Source: DAIDKA01 sp035506335 | GTDB lineage: Bacteria > Pseudomonadota > Gammaproteobacteria > Steroidobacterales > Steroidobacteraceae | Assembly (NCBI GenBank): GCA_035506335.1 | Contig: DATJPN010000090.1 | Location: 1-13,971 of the forward strand | Direction: 5' to 3' | Length of the DNA stretch: 13,971 bases | Part shown: in pieces, positions 1-8,667 of the stretch | Position numbering within the stretch: the first letter of the stretch is position 1 | How the letters are laid out: each line of letters opens with the position of its first letter | Translations under genes and position numbers: made by a program | The notes under the pieces: generated by a model | Seen by the model: the letters and a program-made list of their open reading frames with translations, nothing else | Told to the model about the DNA's origin: nothing | Databases searched by the model: none

Positions 1-1
1 G

Positions 2-91
2 CTCGGGATCAGCGACGGCCTGGTACGGCTGTCCGTCGGCATCGAGAGCGCCTCGGACCTGATCGGCGAACTGGACGCGGCGCTCGCCTGA
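2..91 (+). CDS. Cys/Met metabolism PLP-dependent enzyme, C-terminal fragment
   Basis: Only the last 29 codons are present; the gene begins before the window. The tail reads GISDGLVRLSVGIES followed by SDLIGELDAALA. This is the conserved C-terminal signature of the cystathionine gamma-synthase / O-succinylhomoserine sulfhydrylase (MetB/MetZ) family, fold-type I PLP enzymes of methionine and cysteine biosynthesis in the cytoplasm. The GLVRLSVGIE strand with its conserved arginine, which in this family contacts the substrate carboxylate, is visible. The stop TGA shares its last base with the ATG of the next gene (TGATG), which suggests translational coupling. The family call is firm. Whether it is MetZ, MetB, MetC or a methionine gamma-lyase cannot be decided from this piece. 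Confidence 0.85.
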   Translation, partial: LGISDGLVRLSVGIESASDLIGELDAALA

Positions 92-2214
92 TGCAGACCG
101 CGCGCGACATCGCGAGCTACCGCCGCTACTGGGCCGCGCGCTTCGGCACCGCGCCGTTCCTGCCCATGTCGCGTGCCGAAATGGATCTGCTCGGCTGGGA
201 CTCGTGCGACATCATCATCGTCACGGGCGATGCCTACGTGGATCACCCGAGTTTCGGCATGGCGATCATCGGCCGGGTGCTCGAGGCGCAGGGATTTCGC
301 GTCGGCATCATCGCCCAGCCGGACTGGCGCAGCGCCGAGGCCTTCACGGTCCTCGGGCGCCCGAACCTCATGTTCGGCGTGACCGCCGGGAACATGGATT
401 CGATGGTCAACCGCTACACCTCCGACCGGCGCGTGCGCAGCGACGATGCCTACACGCCCGGGGGCGAGGGCGGCAGGCGGCCGGACCGCTCGGTGATCGT
501 GTACGCGCAGCGCGTGCGCGAGGCGTTCAGGGATGTGCCGCTCGTCATCGGGGGGATCGAGGCCTCGCTGCGGCGGATCGCGCACTACGACTACTGGTCC
601 GAGAAGATCCGCCGCTCGGTGCTGCTCGATGCGAAGGCCGACCTGCTCGTCTACGGCAACGGCGAGCGGCAGATCTGCGACATCGCCCATCGGCTGGGCG
701 CCGGTGAGTCCATCACGCAGATCACCGACATCCGCGGCACGGCCTTCACGCGCAAGGAGCGGCCGGAGGGCTGGGTCGAAGTGGACTCCACGCACCTCGA
801 CGCGCCGGGGCCTCTCAATGCGCCGGTCGATCCCTACGCCATGGAGCATGCCCCGCCGGCAACGGCCCCGAGTGCGAACGCTTCGGGCGAGCAGGTCGTG
901 CGACGCGTGCCGAACGCGGAGCGCGGCAACAGCGTCATCCGGCTGCCGGCCCATGAGCAGGTCGTCGAGGATCCGGTGCTGTACGCGCACGCCTCCCGGA
1001 TCCTGCATCTGGAGTCCAATCCCGGCAACGCGCGCGCCCTGGTGCAACGCCACGGCGACGTCGACGTGTGGCTGAATCCGCCGCCCATACCGCTCAGCAC
1101 CCGTGAGCTGGACTGGGTCTACGAGCGGGAGTATCGCCGCCGGCCGCATCCGGCCTATGGTGATGCGAACATCCCCGCGTACAAGATGATCCGCTTCTCG
1201 ATCGCCATCCAGCGCGGCTGCTTCGGCGGGTGCACGTTCTGCTCGATCACGGAACACGAGGGCCGCATCATCCAGAGCCGCTCGGAGGATTCGGTCATCC
1301 GCGAAGTCGAGGCCGTGCGCGACACGGTGCCGGGGTTCACGGGTGTGATTTCGGATCTCGGTGGTCCCACCGCGAACATGTACCGGCTGGCCTGCCGGTC
1401 GCGGGACATCGAAAGCGCCTGTCGGCGGCCGTCGTGCGTGTATCCGGGGATCTGTTCGAACCTGAACACCGATCATTCGCCGCTGATCCGGCTCTACCAG
1501 CGCGCCCGCGCGCTGCCGGGCATCAAGAAGGTCCTGATCGCCTCCGGCGTGCGCTATGACCTGGCGGCCGAGTCGCCCGAGTACGTCAAGGAACTGGCCC
1601 AGCACCACGTCGGCGGGTACCTGAAGATCGCGCCCGAGGCCATCGGCGAGGGCCCGCTGTCGAAGATGATGAAGCCGGGAGTCGGCACCTACTACCGCTT
1701 CAAGGAACTCTTCGACCGCTATTCGCGCGAGGCCGGCAAGGAGCAGTACCTGATTCCGTACTTCATCGCCGCGCATCCGGGGACCACCGATGAGGACATG
1801 CTCGAGCTCGCACTGTGGCTGAAGACGAATGGCTTCAGGGCCGACCAGGTGCAGGCATTCCTGCCCTCGCCGATGGCGACCGCGACCGCCATGTACCACA
1901 GCGGCAAGAATCCCCTGCATCGCGTCAGCCGTGACAGCGAGGAGGTGGTCGTTCCGCGGGGCCTCAAGGTGCGCCGCCTGCACAAGGCATTCCTGCGCTA
2001 CCACGACGCCAACAACTGGCCGGTGCTGCGCGAGGCGCTGCGCCGCATGGGCCGCGCCGACCTGATCGGCAACGGCAGGCAGCACCTGGTCCCGGCCTGG
2101 CAGCCGGCCGACACCGCCGCGGGGAAGGCCGGGCGGCCGCATGCGACGCGGCCCTTCCGCACCCAGCACACGGCGGTGAGCCGTGGCAAGCGCACCCGGC
2201 GGCCGGCGCGATGA
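91..2214 (+). CDS. ygiQ: YgiQ family radical SAM protein
   Basis: A 707-residue cytoplasmic protein, close to the family's usual 700-740. The N-terminus (PFLPMSRAEMDLLGWDSCDI, then VTGDAYVDHPSFGMAIIGR) is the UPF0313/YgiQ domain. The radical SAM core holds the CX3CX2C cluster motif CFGGCTFC with C377, C381 and C384, followed by SITEHEGRIIQSRSEDS. Further family blocks are GGIEASLRR, DLGGPTANMY, GGYLKIAPEA and LSKMMKPG. By family knowledge the cysteines bind a [4Fe-4S] cluster that cleaves S-adenosylmethionine; the substrate is unknown. Residues about 250-275 are a low-complexity Pro/Ala linker where the family varies, and the C-terminus is basic and disordered. The ATG overlaps the stop of the upstream PLP enzyme by 1 nt, no clear Shine-Dalgarno precedes it, and its own stop overlaps the next start (ATGA). 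Start and identity are secure; function is not known. Confidence 0.96.
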   Translation: MQTARDIASYRRYWAARFGTAPFLPMSRAEMDLLGWDSCDIIIVTGDAYVDHPSFGMAIIGRVLEAQGFRVGIIAQPDWRSAEAFTVLGRPNLMFGVTAGNMDSMVNRYTSDRRVRSDDAYTPGGEGGRRPDRSVIVYAQRVREAFRDVPLVIGGIEASLRRIAHYDYWSEKIRRSVLLDAKADLLVYGNGERQICDIAHRLGAGESITQITDIRGTAFTRKERPEGWVEVDSTHLDAPGPLNAPVDPYAMEHAPPATAPSANASGEQVVRRVPNAERGNSVIRLPAHEQVVEDPVLYAHASRILHLESNPGNARALVQRHGDVDVWLNPPPIPLSTRELDWVYEREYRRRPHPAYGDANIPAYKMIRFSIAIQRGCFGGCTFCSITEHEGRIIQSRSEDSVIREVEAVRDTVPGFTGVISDLGGPTANMYRLACRSRDIESACRRPSCVYPGICSNLNTDHSPLIRLYQRARALPGIKKVLIASGVRYDLAAESPEYVKELAQHHVGGYLKIAPEAIGEGPLSKMMKPGVGTYYRFKELFDRYSREAGKEQYLIPYFIAAHPGTTDEDMLELALWLKTNGFRADQVQAFLPSPMATATAMYHSGKNPLHRVSRDSEEVVVPRGLKVRRLHKAFLRYHDANNWPVLREALRRMGRADLIGNGRQHLVPAWQPADTAAGKAGRPHATRPFRTQHTAVSRGKRTRRPAR

Positions 2215-2636
2215 ACGCCTCCCCGGACCTGCGCGCGGCGCGGGCCTCGCGCAACATCCTCGCGGCCGGCGGCATCTTCATGGCGCTGGCGACGATCTGC
2301 GGCGCACTCGGGGCGCACGCGTTGCCGGGACGGCTGTCGCCCGAGCGGCTCGAGATCTTCGACACCGCCGTGCGCTTCCAGTTCTTCCAGGCCCTCGGGC
2401 TGCTGGTGCTCGGCGCCGTCGCCCGGGGCGGCTATTCTGCGGGACTGCACGCCGCGGCGCTGGCCCTCGTCGGCGGCATCCTGACCTTCTGCGGCAGCCT
2501 CTACCTGCTGGCCTTCCACATCACCCTCGGCGCCCCGCTCGTCGTGGCGTTGACGACGCCGCTCGGCGGCATCCTGCTGATCGGCGGCTGGCTGATGTTC
2601 GCCATTGCCTCCTGGCGTCCGCGGCGCCTGGATTGA
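2211..2636 (+). CDS. DUF423 family small integral membrane protein
   Basis: A 141-residue inner-membrane protein with about four hydrophobic helices, near residues 16-36, 55-71, 78-101 and 107-131. Family marks are GALGAHAL at 31-38, the FQFFQALGLL stretch at 57-66 (usually H-containing in relatives), TFCGSLYLL at 92-100 and TTPLGGILLIGGW at 115-127. Together these define DUF423 (YgdD/YwdK-like). No biochemical role is established for the family, so none is given. It starts inside the ygiQ stop (ATGA overlap), and its TGA lies within the TTGA that begins hrpB, so it sits in the middle of a translationally coupled chain. The length is normal for the family and nothing appears broken. Confidence 0.93.
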   Translation: MNASPDLRAARASRNILAAGGIFMALATICGALGAHALPGRLSPERLEIFDTAVRFQFFQALGLLVLGAVARGGYSAGLHAAALALVGGILTFCGSLYLLAFHITLGAPLVVALTTPLGGILLIGGWLMFAIASWRPRRLD

Positions 2637-5197
2637 ACGGGCTGCCCATCGAGGGCGCCATCGCGCCACTCAAGGGCGCCCTCGCAACCGCCGCGCGAGT
2701 CGTGCTGCAGGCCCCGCCGGGCGCCGGCAAGAGCACCGTCGTGCCGCTCGCGCTGCTCGAGTGCGGGTGGCTCACCGGACGCATCGTCATGCTCGAGCCA
2801 CGGCGGCTCGCGGCGCGCGCCGTCGCCGCGCGCATGGCGCGGACCCTCGGCGAGGAGGTCGGCCGTACGGTCGGGTACCGCATGCGCCAGGACACCCGCG
2901 TGTCGCGCGCCACGCGCATCGAAGTGGTCACCGAGGGGGTGCTCACGCGGATGCTGCAGCAGGACGCGGCGCTCGAAGGCGTGGGCCTCGTCATCTTCGA
3001 TGAGTTTCACGAGCGCAGCCTGCAGGCTGACCTCGGGCTCGCGCTCGCCCTCGACGCACAGGCCCAGCTCGCCCCGGACCTGAAGCTGCTGGTGATGTCG
3101 GCGACGCTCGATGTCGCGGCCATCGCGGCCCGACTCGGCGATGCCCCGGTGGTGCAGTCGGCGGGCCGCTCCTGGCCGGTGGCGACACGGTACGCCGCTG
3201 CATCGGCGCCCCTGCTGCCGGGAACGCCCGCGCCGAGCGGCGAGACGGTCGAGTCGGTCACGACGCGGATCGTCCGGCGGGCCCTCGCCGAGGAGTCCGG
3301 CGACGTACTGGTGTTCCTGCCCGGAGCGCGCGAGATCCGCCGCGTCAAGGCGCAGCTTGAGGGCGGCGCCCTGCCGCCGGGCACGCGGGTACTGCCGCTG
3401 TACGGGGAGCTCAAGCCCGAAGACCAGGACGCGGCGCTCGCGCCGGCGGGCGCGGCGCAGCGCAAGGTGGTGCTGGCCACGAACATCGCCGAGACCAGTC
3501 TCACCATCGAGGGCATTCGCGTCGTGGTGGACTCGGGGCTCGAACGCCGGGCCGTGTTCGATCCGGTCACGGGCATGGGATGGCTGCAGACCGCGCGCAT
3601 TTCCCGCGCCTCGGCGGACCAGCGCCAGGGCCGCGCCGGGCGTGTCGCCGAGGGCGTGTGCTACCGGGCCTGGAGCGAGGCCGCGCAACGCTCGCTCGCG
3701 CCCTTTTCTCCACCGGAGATCCTGCAGGCCGACCTCGCGGGGCTTGCGTTGGAGCTCGCCGTCTGGGGCGTGACGGATGCGGCGACCCTCACCTGGCTCG
3801 ATCCGCCGCCGCCGGCGATGCTCGCGAGCGCCCGGGATCTGCTGCGGCGCCTGGACGCGCTGGACGAGAACGGACGCGTGACGGCGCACGGCCGCGAGAT
3901 GGCGCGGTTGCCCCTGCATCCGCGCCTGGCCCATATGCTTCTGGCCGCGCGCCCGCTGCGCTGTGTGCCGCTCGCGGCGGATCTGGCGGCATTGCTGTCC
4001 GAGCGCGACCTGCTGCGTGCCGCGGCAGGCACCGGCGACGCGGACGTACGTTCGCGGCTGTCGCTGCTGCACGGTGAGGCGGCGCCCGCGGGCGTGGACC
4101 GTGGGGCACTGCAGCGCGCGCGGCGGCTCGCCACGCAGCTGCTGCATCAGGCACAGGCGCCCGGCGCCGGTCGTGCGCCAGCCGTCTCCGACCAACTCGG
4201 CCTGGAAGGCGTGTTGCTGGCCTTCGCCTATCCCGACCGCATCGCCCGCAGGCGTCCCGGGGGCGAGGGCCGCTTCGTGCTCGCCAACGGCCGTGGTGCG
4301 CAGTTCGCCCAGCCGCAGGCCCTGTCGCAGCGCGAGTTCATCGTCGCCATCGACGCGGACGATCGGGATCGCGACGCCCGTATCACGCTCGCGGCACCCT
4401 TGTCACTGGCGGACCTGGACGAATATTTTTCATCTCACCTGGGCAGCGTCGACGAAGTCCGCTGGGACGAGCGCGAGCAGGCGGTGCTCGCCCGCCGTGT
4501 CACGCGACTGTTCGACCTCGAGATCGCCGAGCGCCCGCTGCGCGAGGTGCCCGCCGAGGCCGCCGCCACCGCCATGCTCGAGGGCGTGAAACGGCTCGGA
4601 CTCGCCGCACTGCCATGGGACGAGGACAGCCGCGATCTGCAGGCACGCATGGAATTCGTGCGCGCCCATGCACCGCCGGCGGTCACGGCGCACTGGCCGG
4701 CGGTGGACGACGCGACGCTCGGCGCCGACCCGGGTCGCTGGCTCACCCCCTATCTTGCGGGAATGACCCGCGTCCAGCACCTCTCACGGCTGTCGCTGAC
4801 CACGATCCTCAGGAGTCTGCTCTCGCACGAGCAGCGGCTGCGCCTCGAGGAGCTCGCGCCGACGCATTTCACGGCCCCGACAGGTTCACGCATCCGCATC
4901 GACTACCGCGACGAACTCGCGCCGGTGATTGCAGTCAGGTTACAGGAGGTCTTCGGGGTGCTCGCTTCCCCGCGGCTGGCCGGCGGCCGGATACCGGTGA
5001 CCTTCAAGCTGCTGTCGCCGGCGCATCGCCCGGTGCAGATCACTCGCGATCTGGCGACCTTCTGGCAGGGATCCTACGCCGAAGTGCGCAAGGACCTGCG
5101 CGGCCGCTACCCGCGCCACTACTGGCCGGAGGATCCGGCCGTCGCCGAACCGACGCGTCGCGCGAAGCCTCCGGGCGGCGGAAAATCCCGGGGCTGA
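2633..5197 (+). CDS. hrpB: ATP-dependent RNA helicase HrpB (DEAH/RHA family)
   Basis: The reading frame is open from 2183, but protein similarity begins at the TTG at 2633, giving MNGLPIEGAIAPLKG and 854 residues, near the usual 800-850 for HrpB. The TTG overlaps the preceding TGA as TTGA; no good Shine-Dalgarno is visible, consistent with coupling. Visible motifs are Walker A APPGAGKST (27-35), the box DEFH (123-126, the HrpB form of DEAH), MSATLD (motif III), ATNIAETSLTI, and QRQGRAGR (motif VI, 330-337). The C-terminus carries the HrpB-specific block (PVTFKLLSPAHRPVQITRDL, then FWQGSYAEVRKDLRGRYP). The family is ATP-dependent and cytoplasmic, with RNA as the inferred substrate; its cellular role in most gammaproteobacteria is poorly defined. 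The alternative CTG start at 2642 is less likely. Identity is very secure, the exact start moderately so. Confidence 0.93.
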   Translation: MNGLPIEGAIAPLKGALATAARVVLQAPPGAGKSTVVPLALLECGWLTGRIVMLEPRRLAARAVAARMARTLGEEVGRTVGYRMRQDTRVSRATRIEVVTEGVLTRMLQQDAALEGVGLVIFDEFHERSLQADLGLALALDAQAQLAPDLKLLVMSATLDVAAIAARLGDAPVVQSAGRSWPVATRYAAASAPLLPGTPAPSGETVESVTTRIVRRALAEESGDVLVFLPGAREIRRVKAQLEGGALPPGTRVLPLYGELKPEDQDAALAPAGAAQRKVVLATNIAETSLTIEGIRVVVDSGLERRAVFDPVTGMGWLQTARISRASADQRQGRAGRVAEGVCYRAWSEAAQRSLAPFSPPEILQADLAGLALELAVWGVTDAATLTWLDPPPPAMLASARDLLRRLDALDENGRVTAHGREMARLPLHPRLAHMLLAARPLRCVPLAADLAALLSERDLLRAAAGTGDADVRSRLSLLHGEAAPAGVDRGALQRARRLATQLLHQAQAPGAGRAPAVSDQLGLEGVLLAFAYPDRIARRRPGGEGRFVLANGRGAQFAQPQALSQREFIVAIDADDRDRDARITLAAPLSLADLDEYFSSHLGSVDEVRWDEREQAVLARRVTRLFDLEIAERPLREVPAEAAATAMLEGVKRLGLAALPWDEDSRDLQARMEFVRAHAPPAVTAHWPAVDDATLGADPGRWLTPYLAGMTRVQHLSRLSLTTILRSLLSHEQRLRLEELAPTHFTAPTGSRIRIDYRDELAPVIAVRLQEVFGVLASPRLAGGRIPVTFKLLSPAHRPVQITRDLATFWQGSYAEVRKDLRGRYPRHYWPEDPAVAEPTRRAKPPGGGKSRG

Positions 5198-5238
5198 CGG
5201 GTTCCCGCTTCGTATCGCGGCATGCGATTATCGAATGA

Positions 5239-5649
5239 ATGGAAGCGCAGGATTCGCAGGTGCAGCTGACGGAGGAACGGCTGCGGGAACTCATGCTCTG
5301 GCATGGCAAGGACGAAGGCAATCTGCCGCCGGCGGCGACCCTCGTCAATCTGTCGCGCGACACGATCGCGGCGCTTGAGGAGCTGCAACGCACGCGTACC
5401 CAGCTGGCCCAGCTGCGTCAGCGCCTCGGGCAGCTGTTCTGGAGCAGCGAGTCGCGCGAACTGCGCGCGGCGCTGCTCGTGGCGCTCGGGGATCCGCCCG
5501 AACCGGCGCACGCCGGCGACGCCCCGCCGCCGGTCAGCTGGGCACCCTCCGGCAGCCGGCTGCCGAAGCCCGCCCCGGATCCTGATCCGGTCAAGCCATG
5601 CGCGCCCAGCGAACCAGCGTCGCCATGTTCGGCGGCTTGCCGTGCATGA
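5239..5649 (+). CDS. Small hypothetical protein with N-terminal coiled coil
   Basis: A 136-residue protein with no family I recognise. Residues about 9-66 are strongly helical and heptad-like (QLTEERLRELM, then DTIAALEELQRTRTQLAQLR), so a short coiled coil or helical hairpin is likely. Residues 78-136 are rich in Pro, Ala and Ser and probably disordered. The codons of the helical half end almost always in G or C, like neighbouring true genes, which supports real coding. The frame has no signal peptide or membrane segment. It starts 41 bases after hrpB, and a second ATG lies 4 bases upstream in another frame. A small inverted repeat, ATCGC (5214-5218) and GCGAT (5224-5228), sits just before it. 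Its last 59 bases overlap convergently with the ABC permease end, so the tail may be longer than necessary. Probably an independent small gene. Confidence 0.6.
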   Translation: MEAQDSQVQLTEERLRELMLWHGKDEGNLPPAATLVNLSRDTIAALEELQRTRTQLAQLRQRLGQLFWSSESRELRAALLVALGDPPEPAHAGDAPPPVSWAPSGSRLPKPAPDPDPVKPCAPSEPASPCSAACRA

Positions 5650-6955
5650 GCAGCGCGACCTTGAATACCTTGGCGGCAAACCACACCACGAGCGCGGCGG
5701 TCCCGCAGCCTATGGCGAGCGTGGTCCACACCTCCCAGGCCGGAGGCGGGGCGCTGGAGGCGACGCGCGCGATCATCGCGAAGGTATTGATGGGCGGGAT
5801 GAAGCTCATCGCGACGCTGAAGCTGGAGTTCGGCGCGAGCCCGACGATGGGCGTGAGGCTGTAGCCGGCAACGAGCAGGATGATGACGGGCCCCATCAAC
5901 GACTGGGCCTCGGCCATCTGGTTGACCGCCGCGCCGATGGTCAGCATCAGCGACCCGAACACCATGTAGGTGACCATGTAGAAGGCGAGTACGTAGACGA
6001 TCAGCATCGGCTCGAGCAGCGCCGCCATCGAATAGACGCCGAGCGTGTAGAACGACATCAACAGGTAGATGCCGGTCATGGTCAGGCCCAGGCCGAGGTG
6101 TCCGAGCAGCTTGCCCGACATGAGCTCCATCGGGGATACGGCGGCGAGCAGCACCTCGATGACGCGGTTCGACTTCTCCTCGACGGTGGAAGTCATCAGG
6201 GCCTGGCCGCCGGAGATGACGCTGATGAAGATCAGGATGCCGCACGCGAAGGGCAGGAAACGGGCGATGCCGCGGGAGCCGGCGTGCTCTCCGGTCGCCG
6301 AAACCACCACCGAATCCGGCTGCGTCACCTGCTCGGCCGTGGCGATGGCCGCGGGATCCTCGCCGACGCTGTGCAGGCGCGCCGCGATCAGCGCCGCACG
6401 GACGCTGCCGCGCAGGACCGTCTCGGTGTTGTCGTCGATGTGCCCCGAGGTGTACAGGTCGAAGTTGCCGAAGGCGCCCGAATCGGCACGCCGGACCACG
6501 GCGTCGGGCCGAACCACGACGATCGCCAGGTGCTGGGGGGTCGCGTTGCGCGGCTGGATGAGCCAGGGCTTGCGGGCCTGTACGTCGGCATCGCCCGGCA
6601 GGGGCACCAGCGTCAGTCGCGGAATCGCCGGCCCGGTGACGGTTACCGGCGTGCGGGCGGGCTGGGCGGGCGGCGCGGCCGGGTTCTGACCCGCCTCCAT
6701 CGACCTGCGCCGCTCGATGTCGGCCGGCGTCACGGTCTGCTGCAGTTCCGCGGTGACCTTGCCGGTCGGGTCGATCACCGTGACCTCGCCGACGACCTGG
6801 GGGCTGTTCGAATTGAGGATGCGCGGAATCAGGGTGAAGATGATGACGAACAACACCGGCATCACGAACAGGCCGACGAGAAACGCGCGCGACGTGATCG
6901 TGGCCTTGTAGTCGCGCGCGGCGACCAGACCGATGCGACGCAGGGAAATGCTCAT
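5591..6955 (-). CDS. ABC transporter permease, ABC-2 / NatB type
   Basis: A 454-residue inner-membrane protein. One transmembrane helix near residues 24-46 (SRAFLVGLFVMPVLFVIIF) is followed by a large extracytoplasmic domain (about 50-240), then five or so helices from about 245 to 440. After the second helix comes the block EEKSNRVIEVLLAAVSPMEL, which is diagnostic of the NatB-like ABC-2 permease family and contacts the ATPase. The fold is that of exporters; the substrate cannot be deduced. It is the last gene of a minus-strand operon, and its ATG overlaps the stop of the ATPase gene by 4 nt (ATGA), so the two subunits are surely made together. No terminator hairpin with a T-run follows the stop at 5591; the neighbouring coiled-coil gene runs into it from the other side. 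Alternative substrates include sodium, peptides, antibiotics or lipids. Confidence 0.92.
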   Translation of the reverse strand: MSISLRRIGLVAARDYKATITSRAFLVGLFVMPVLFVIIFTLIPRILNSNSPQVVGEVTVIDPTGKVTAELQQTVTPADIERRRSMEAGQNPAAPPAQPARTPVTVTGPAIPRLTLVPLPGDADVQARKPWLIQPRNATPQHLAIVVVRPDAVVRRADSGAFGNFDLYTSGHIDDNTETVLRGSVRAALIAARLHSVGEDPAAIATAEQVTQPDSVVVSATGEHAGSRGIARFLPFACGILIFISVISGGQALMTSTVEEKSNRVIEVLLAAVSPMELMSGKLLGHLGLGLTMTGIYLLMSFYTLGVYSMAALLEPMLIVYVLAFYMVTYMVFGSLMLTIGAAVNQMAEAQSLMGPVIILLVAGYSLTPIVGLAPNSSFSVAMSFIPPINTFAMIARVASSAPPPAWEVWTTLAIGCGTAALVVWFAAKVFKVALLMHGKPPNMATLVRWARMA

Positions 6956-7932
6956 GATGAGGCTCCGGTGTTCGACAGGCCCTGCAGGTGGGTGCGCAGG
7001 GCCTCGTGTGATTCGTTTGCGGTTCCGGACTCGCTGACCAGGCGGATGAATACGTCCTCGAGGCGGATGCGGGCGAGTTCGATCCGTGCGGGCGCGACCG
7101 CGCCGGCCAGCGCGCGCATGGCGCTGCCCGGTTCGGTGCCTTCGACCAGGCGGATGTCGCAGCCCTGATCGTTCAATTTCACGTTCTCGACGCCGGCGAC
7201 GGACTTGAGCGCGAGCAGATTCGCACCCGGATCCAGGGGCTCGAGCAGGATGCGTCGCCGGTCGTACTGGCGGCGCAGCCCCGCGATGGACTCATCGAGC
7301 ACCTTGCGTCCCTGGTGGATCATGACGATCTGCTGGCACAGTTCCTCGGCGTGGGCCATGACGTGGGTGGAGAAGATGATGGTGGCGCCGCGGTGGTGCT
7401 CCTCGGCGATGACTTCCTTCAGCAGCCGCACGCTCACGGGGTCGAGGCCGCCGAAGGGCTCGTCGAGGATCAGCAGTTCCGGCTCATTCACGATGGCCGC
7501 GACGAACTGCACCCGCTGCAGCATGCCCTTCGAGAGGTCCTCGCACTTCTTCGCGAAGACGTCGGTGAGACCGAGGCGGCCGAGGAGGCGGTCGGCGCGC
7601 CCGGAAGCCTGGGCGCGGGTCCGCCCCTTGAGGCACCCCATGTAGGTGAGGAAGGCCCCGACGGTCATCTTCCGGTAGGAACCGCGCTCCTCGGGCAGGT
7701 AGCCGATGCGGTCCTTGGCGTCCAGCGCCGTTCCGCCGCCGAAGAGGCTGATCGAGCCGCTGTCCGGAAACAGGATCGACATGATCATGCGGATCGCGGT
7801 GGTCTTGCCGGCCCCCGAGGGTCCGATGAGCCCGTAGATCGCGCCCTGTGGAATGGTCAGATCGAGGGACTCGATGGCGACCTTGTCGCCGAAGACCTTG
7901 CGGATGGCCTGGATTTCGAGGGCTGCTGTCAT
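6952..7932 (-). CDS. ABC transporter ATP-binding protein, NatA-like
   Basis: A 326-residue nucleotide-binding subunit that works with the permease encoded directly downstream. Walker A is GPSGAGKTT (37-45), the Q-loop region is replaced by YLPEERGSY (78-86) as in many NatA-type ATPases, the signature is LSKGM (133-137, in place of LSGGQ), Walker B is LLILDEP (153-159), the D-loop is GGLDP (161-165) and the H-loop histidine is H190. The extra C-terminal 100 or so residues resemble the DUF4162-type accessory domain of this subgroup. Together they should form an ATP-driven exporter. Its start lies 9 nt after the stop of the LytTR regulator, and its stop overlaps the permease start. This places a two-component system and its probable target exporter in one transcript. 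The substrate is unknown. Confidence 0.94.
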   Translation of the reverse strand: MTAALEIQAIRKVFGDKVAIESLDLTIPQGAIYGLIGPSGAGKTTAIRMIMSILFPDSGSISLFGGGTALDAKDRIGYLPEERGSYRKMTVGAFLTYMGCLKGRTRAQASGRADRLLGRLGLTDVFAKKCEDLSKGMLQRVQFVAAIVNEPELLILDEPFGGLDPVSVRLLKEVIAEEHHRGATIIFSTHVMAHAEELCQQIVMIHQGRKVLDESIAGLRRQYDRRRILLEPLDPGANLLALKSVAGVENVKLNDQGCDIRLVEGTEPGSAMRALAGAVAPARIELARIRLEDVFIRLVSESGTANESHEALRTHLQGLSNTGASS

Positions 7933-7941
7933 GGTCGCCTC

Positions 7942-8667
7942 TTACATGGGCCTGAAGCGGAACTGAAAGGCCTGGCTGACGGGCAACTCCTCGGTCCGGC
8001 CCTTGACCGTGAGCCGCAGGCGGCCGTCGGCGCCGGATTCGATGCGATGGATGGCGCCCGCGCGCACGATGACGCTGCGATGGATCTGCCAGAACGCCTC
8101 CGGATCGAGCGCCGCGAGCAGCTCGCGCAGCGGCGTGCGGATCTGCACCTCGTCATCGGCGGTCACGACGCGCACGTACTTGTCCTGCGCGGCGAAGAAC
8201 AGCACCTCGTCGATACCGAGCACGCGCGTGACATGGCCCGCACTGCCCGTGATCCAGCGAATGCCGGCGCTGATGCCGAAGGTCCGGCTGAGGCTCGGCG
8301 CCGGTTCGGCCAGACGCTGCTTCAGGCGCACGATGCTCTGGCCCAGCCGGTCGCGGCGGATGGGCTTCAGGAGATAGTCGACGGCGGCGTGATCGAAGGC
8401 ATCGAGCGCGTGGGCCTCGTACGCTGTCGTGAACACCACCTGGGTTGCGCCCGCGGCGCGCGCGACTTCGAGGCCGGTGAGGCCGGGCATGCGGATGTCG
8501 AGGAATGCCACATCGGGGCGCTGTGCCGTCAGGGCCTCGAGCGCGGCCAGGCCATCGCCGCACTCGGCGATCACCTCCAGCTCCGGCCACAGCTCGCCGA
8601 GCAGCTCGCACAGCCGGCGGCGCTGCGGCAGCTCGTCCTCGGCGACCAGGGCGCGCGGACGGCTCAT
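7942..8667 (-). CDS. LytTR-family response regulator
   Basis: A 241-residue DNA-binding regulator. The receiver domain (1-120) shows the acidic pair E10-D11, phospho-acceptor D57 in FLDIRMPG, T80/T81 and K101 in LLKPI, so it should be phosphorylated normally. The LytTR DNA-binding domain (about 135-235) contains VLFFAAQDKYVRV and FWQIHRSVIV, typical of the AlgR/LytR group that binds paired direct repeats in promoters. The ATG at 8667 overlaps the stop of the sensor kinase by 4 nt. The same frame remains open far upstream across the kinase gene, but similarity starts at MSRPRALVAEDE. Being encoded between kinase and exporter, it most likely controls its own operon; that is inference. No LytTR direct repeats were identified with confidence upstream of 9872. 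Confidence 0.95.
   Translation of the reverse strand: MSRPRALVAEDELPQRRRLCELLGELWPELEVIAECGDGLAALEALTAQRPDVAFLDIRMPGLTGLEVARAAGATQVVFTTAYEAHALDAFDHAAVDYLLKPIRRDRLGQSIVRLKQRLAEPAPSLSRTFGISAGIRWITGSAGHVTRVLGIDEVLFFAAQDKYVRVVTADDEVQIRTPLRELLAALDPEAFWQIHRSVIVRAGAIHRIESGADGRLRLTVKGRTEELPVSQAFQFRFRPM

Noticed and set aside
2183..2632. In-frame upstream extension of hrpB by 150 codons
   Set aside because: It overlaps the entire DUF423 gene in another frame, and the extension has no HrpB similarity; the natural N-terminus begins at the TTG at 2633.
2501..4195. Minus-strand 564-codon open frame opposite hrpB
   Set aside because: It is antisense to helicase motifs that are fully intact; no recognisable domain.
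5575..5590. Perfect palindrome CCGGATC-CT-GATCCGG considered as a terminator between converging genes
   Set aside because: The loop is only 2 bases, no T-run follows on either strand, and it lies inside coding sequence; GC-rich DNA yields such palindromes by chance.
5303..7168. Long plus-strand open frame (621 codons) over the ABC permease region
   Set aside because: It lies opposite a clearly recognisable permease and starts inside the coiled-coil gene; its composition (runs of Arg, His, Asp, Gly) is typical of an antisense shadow in GC-rich DNA.
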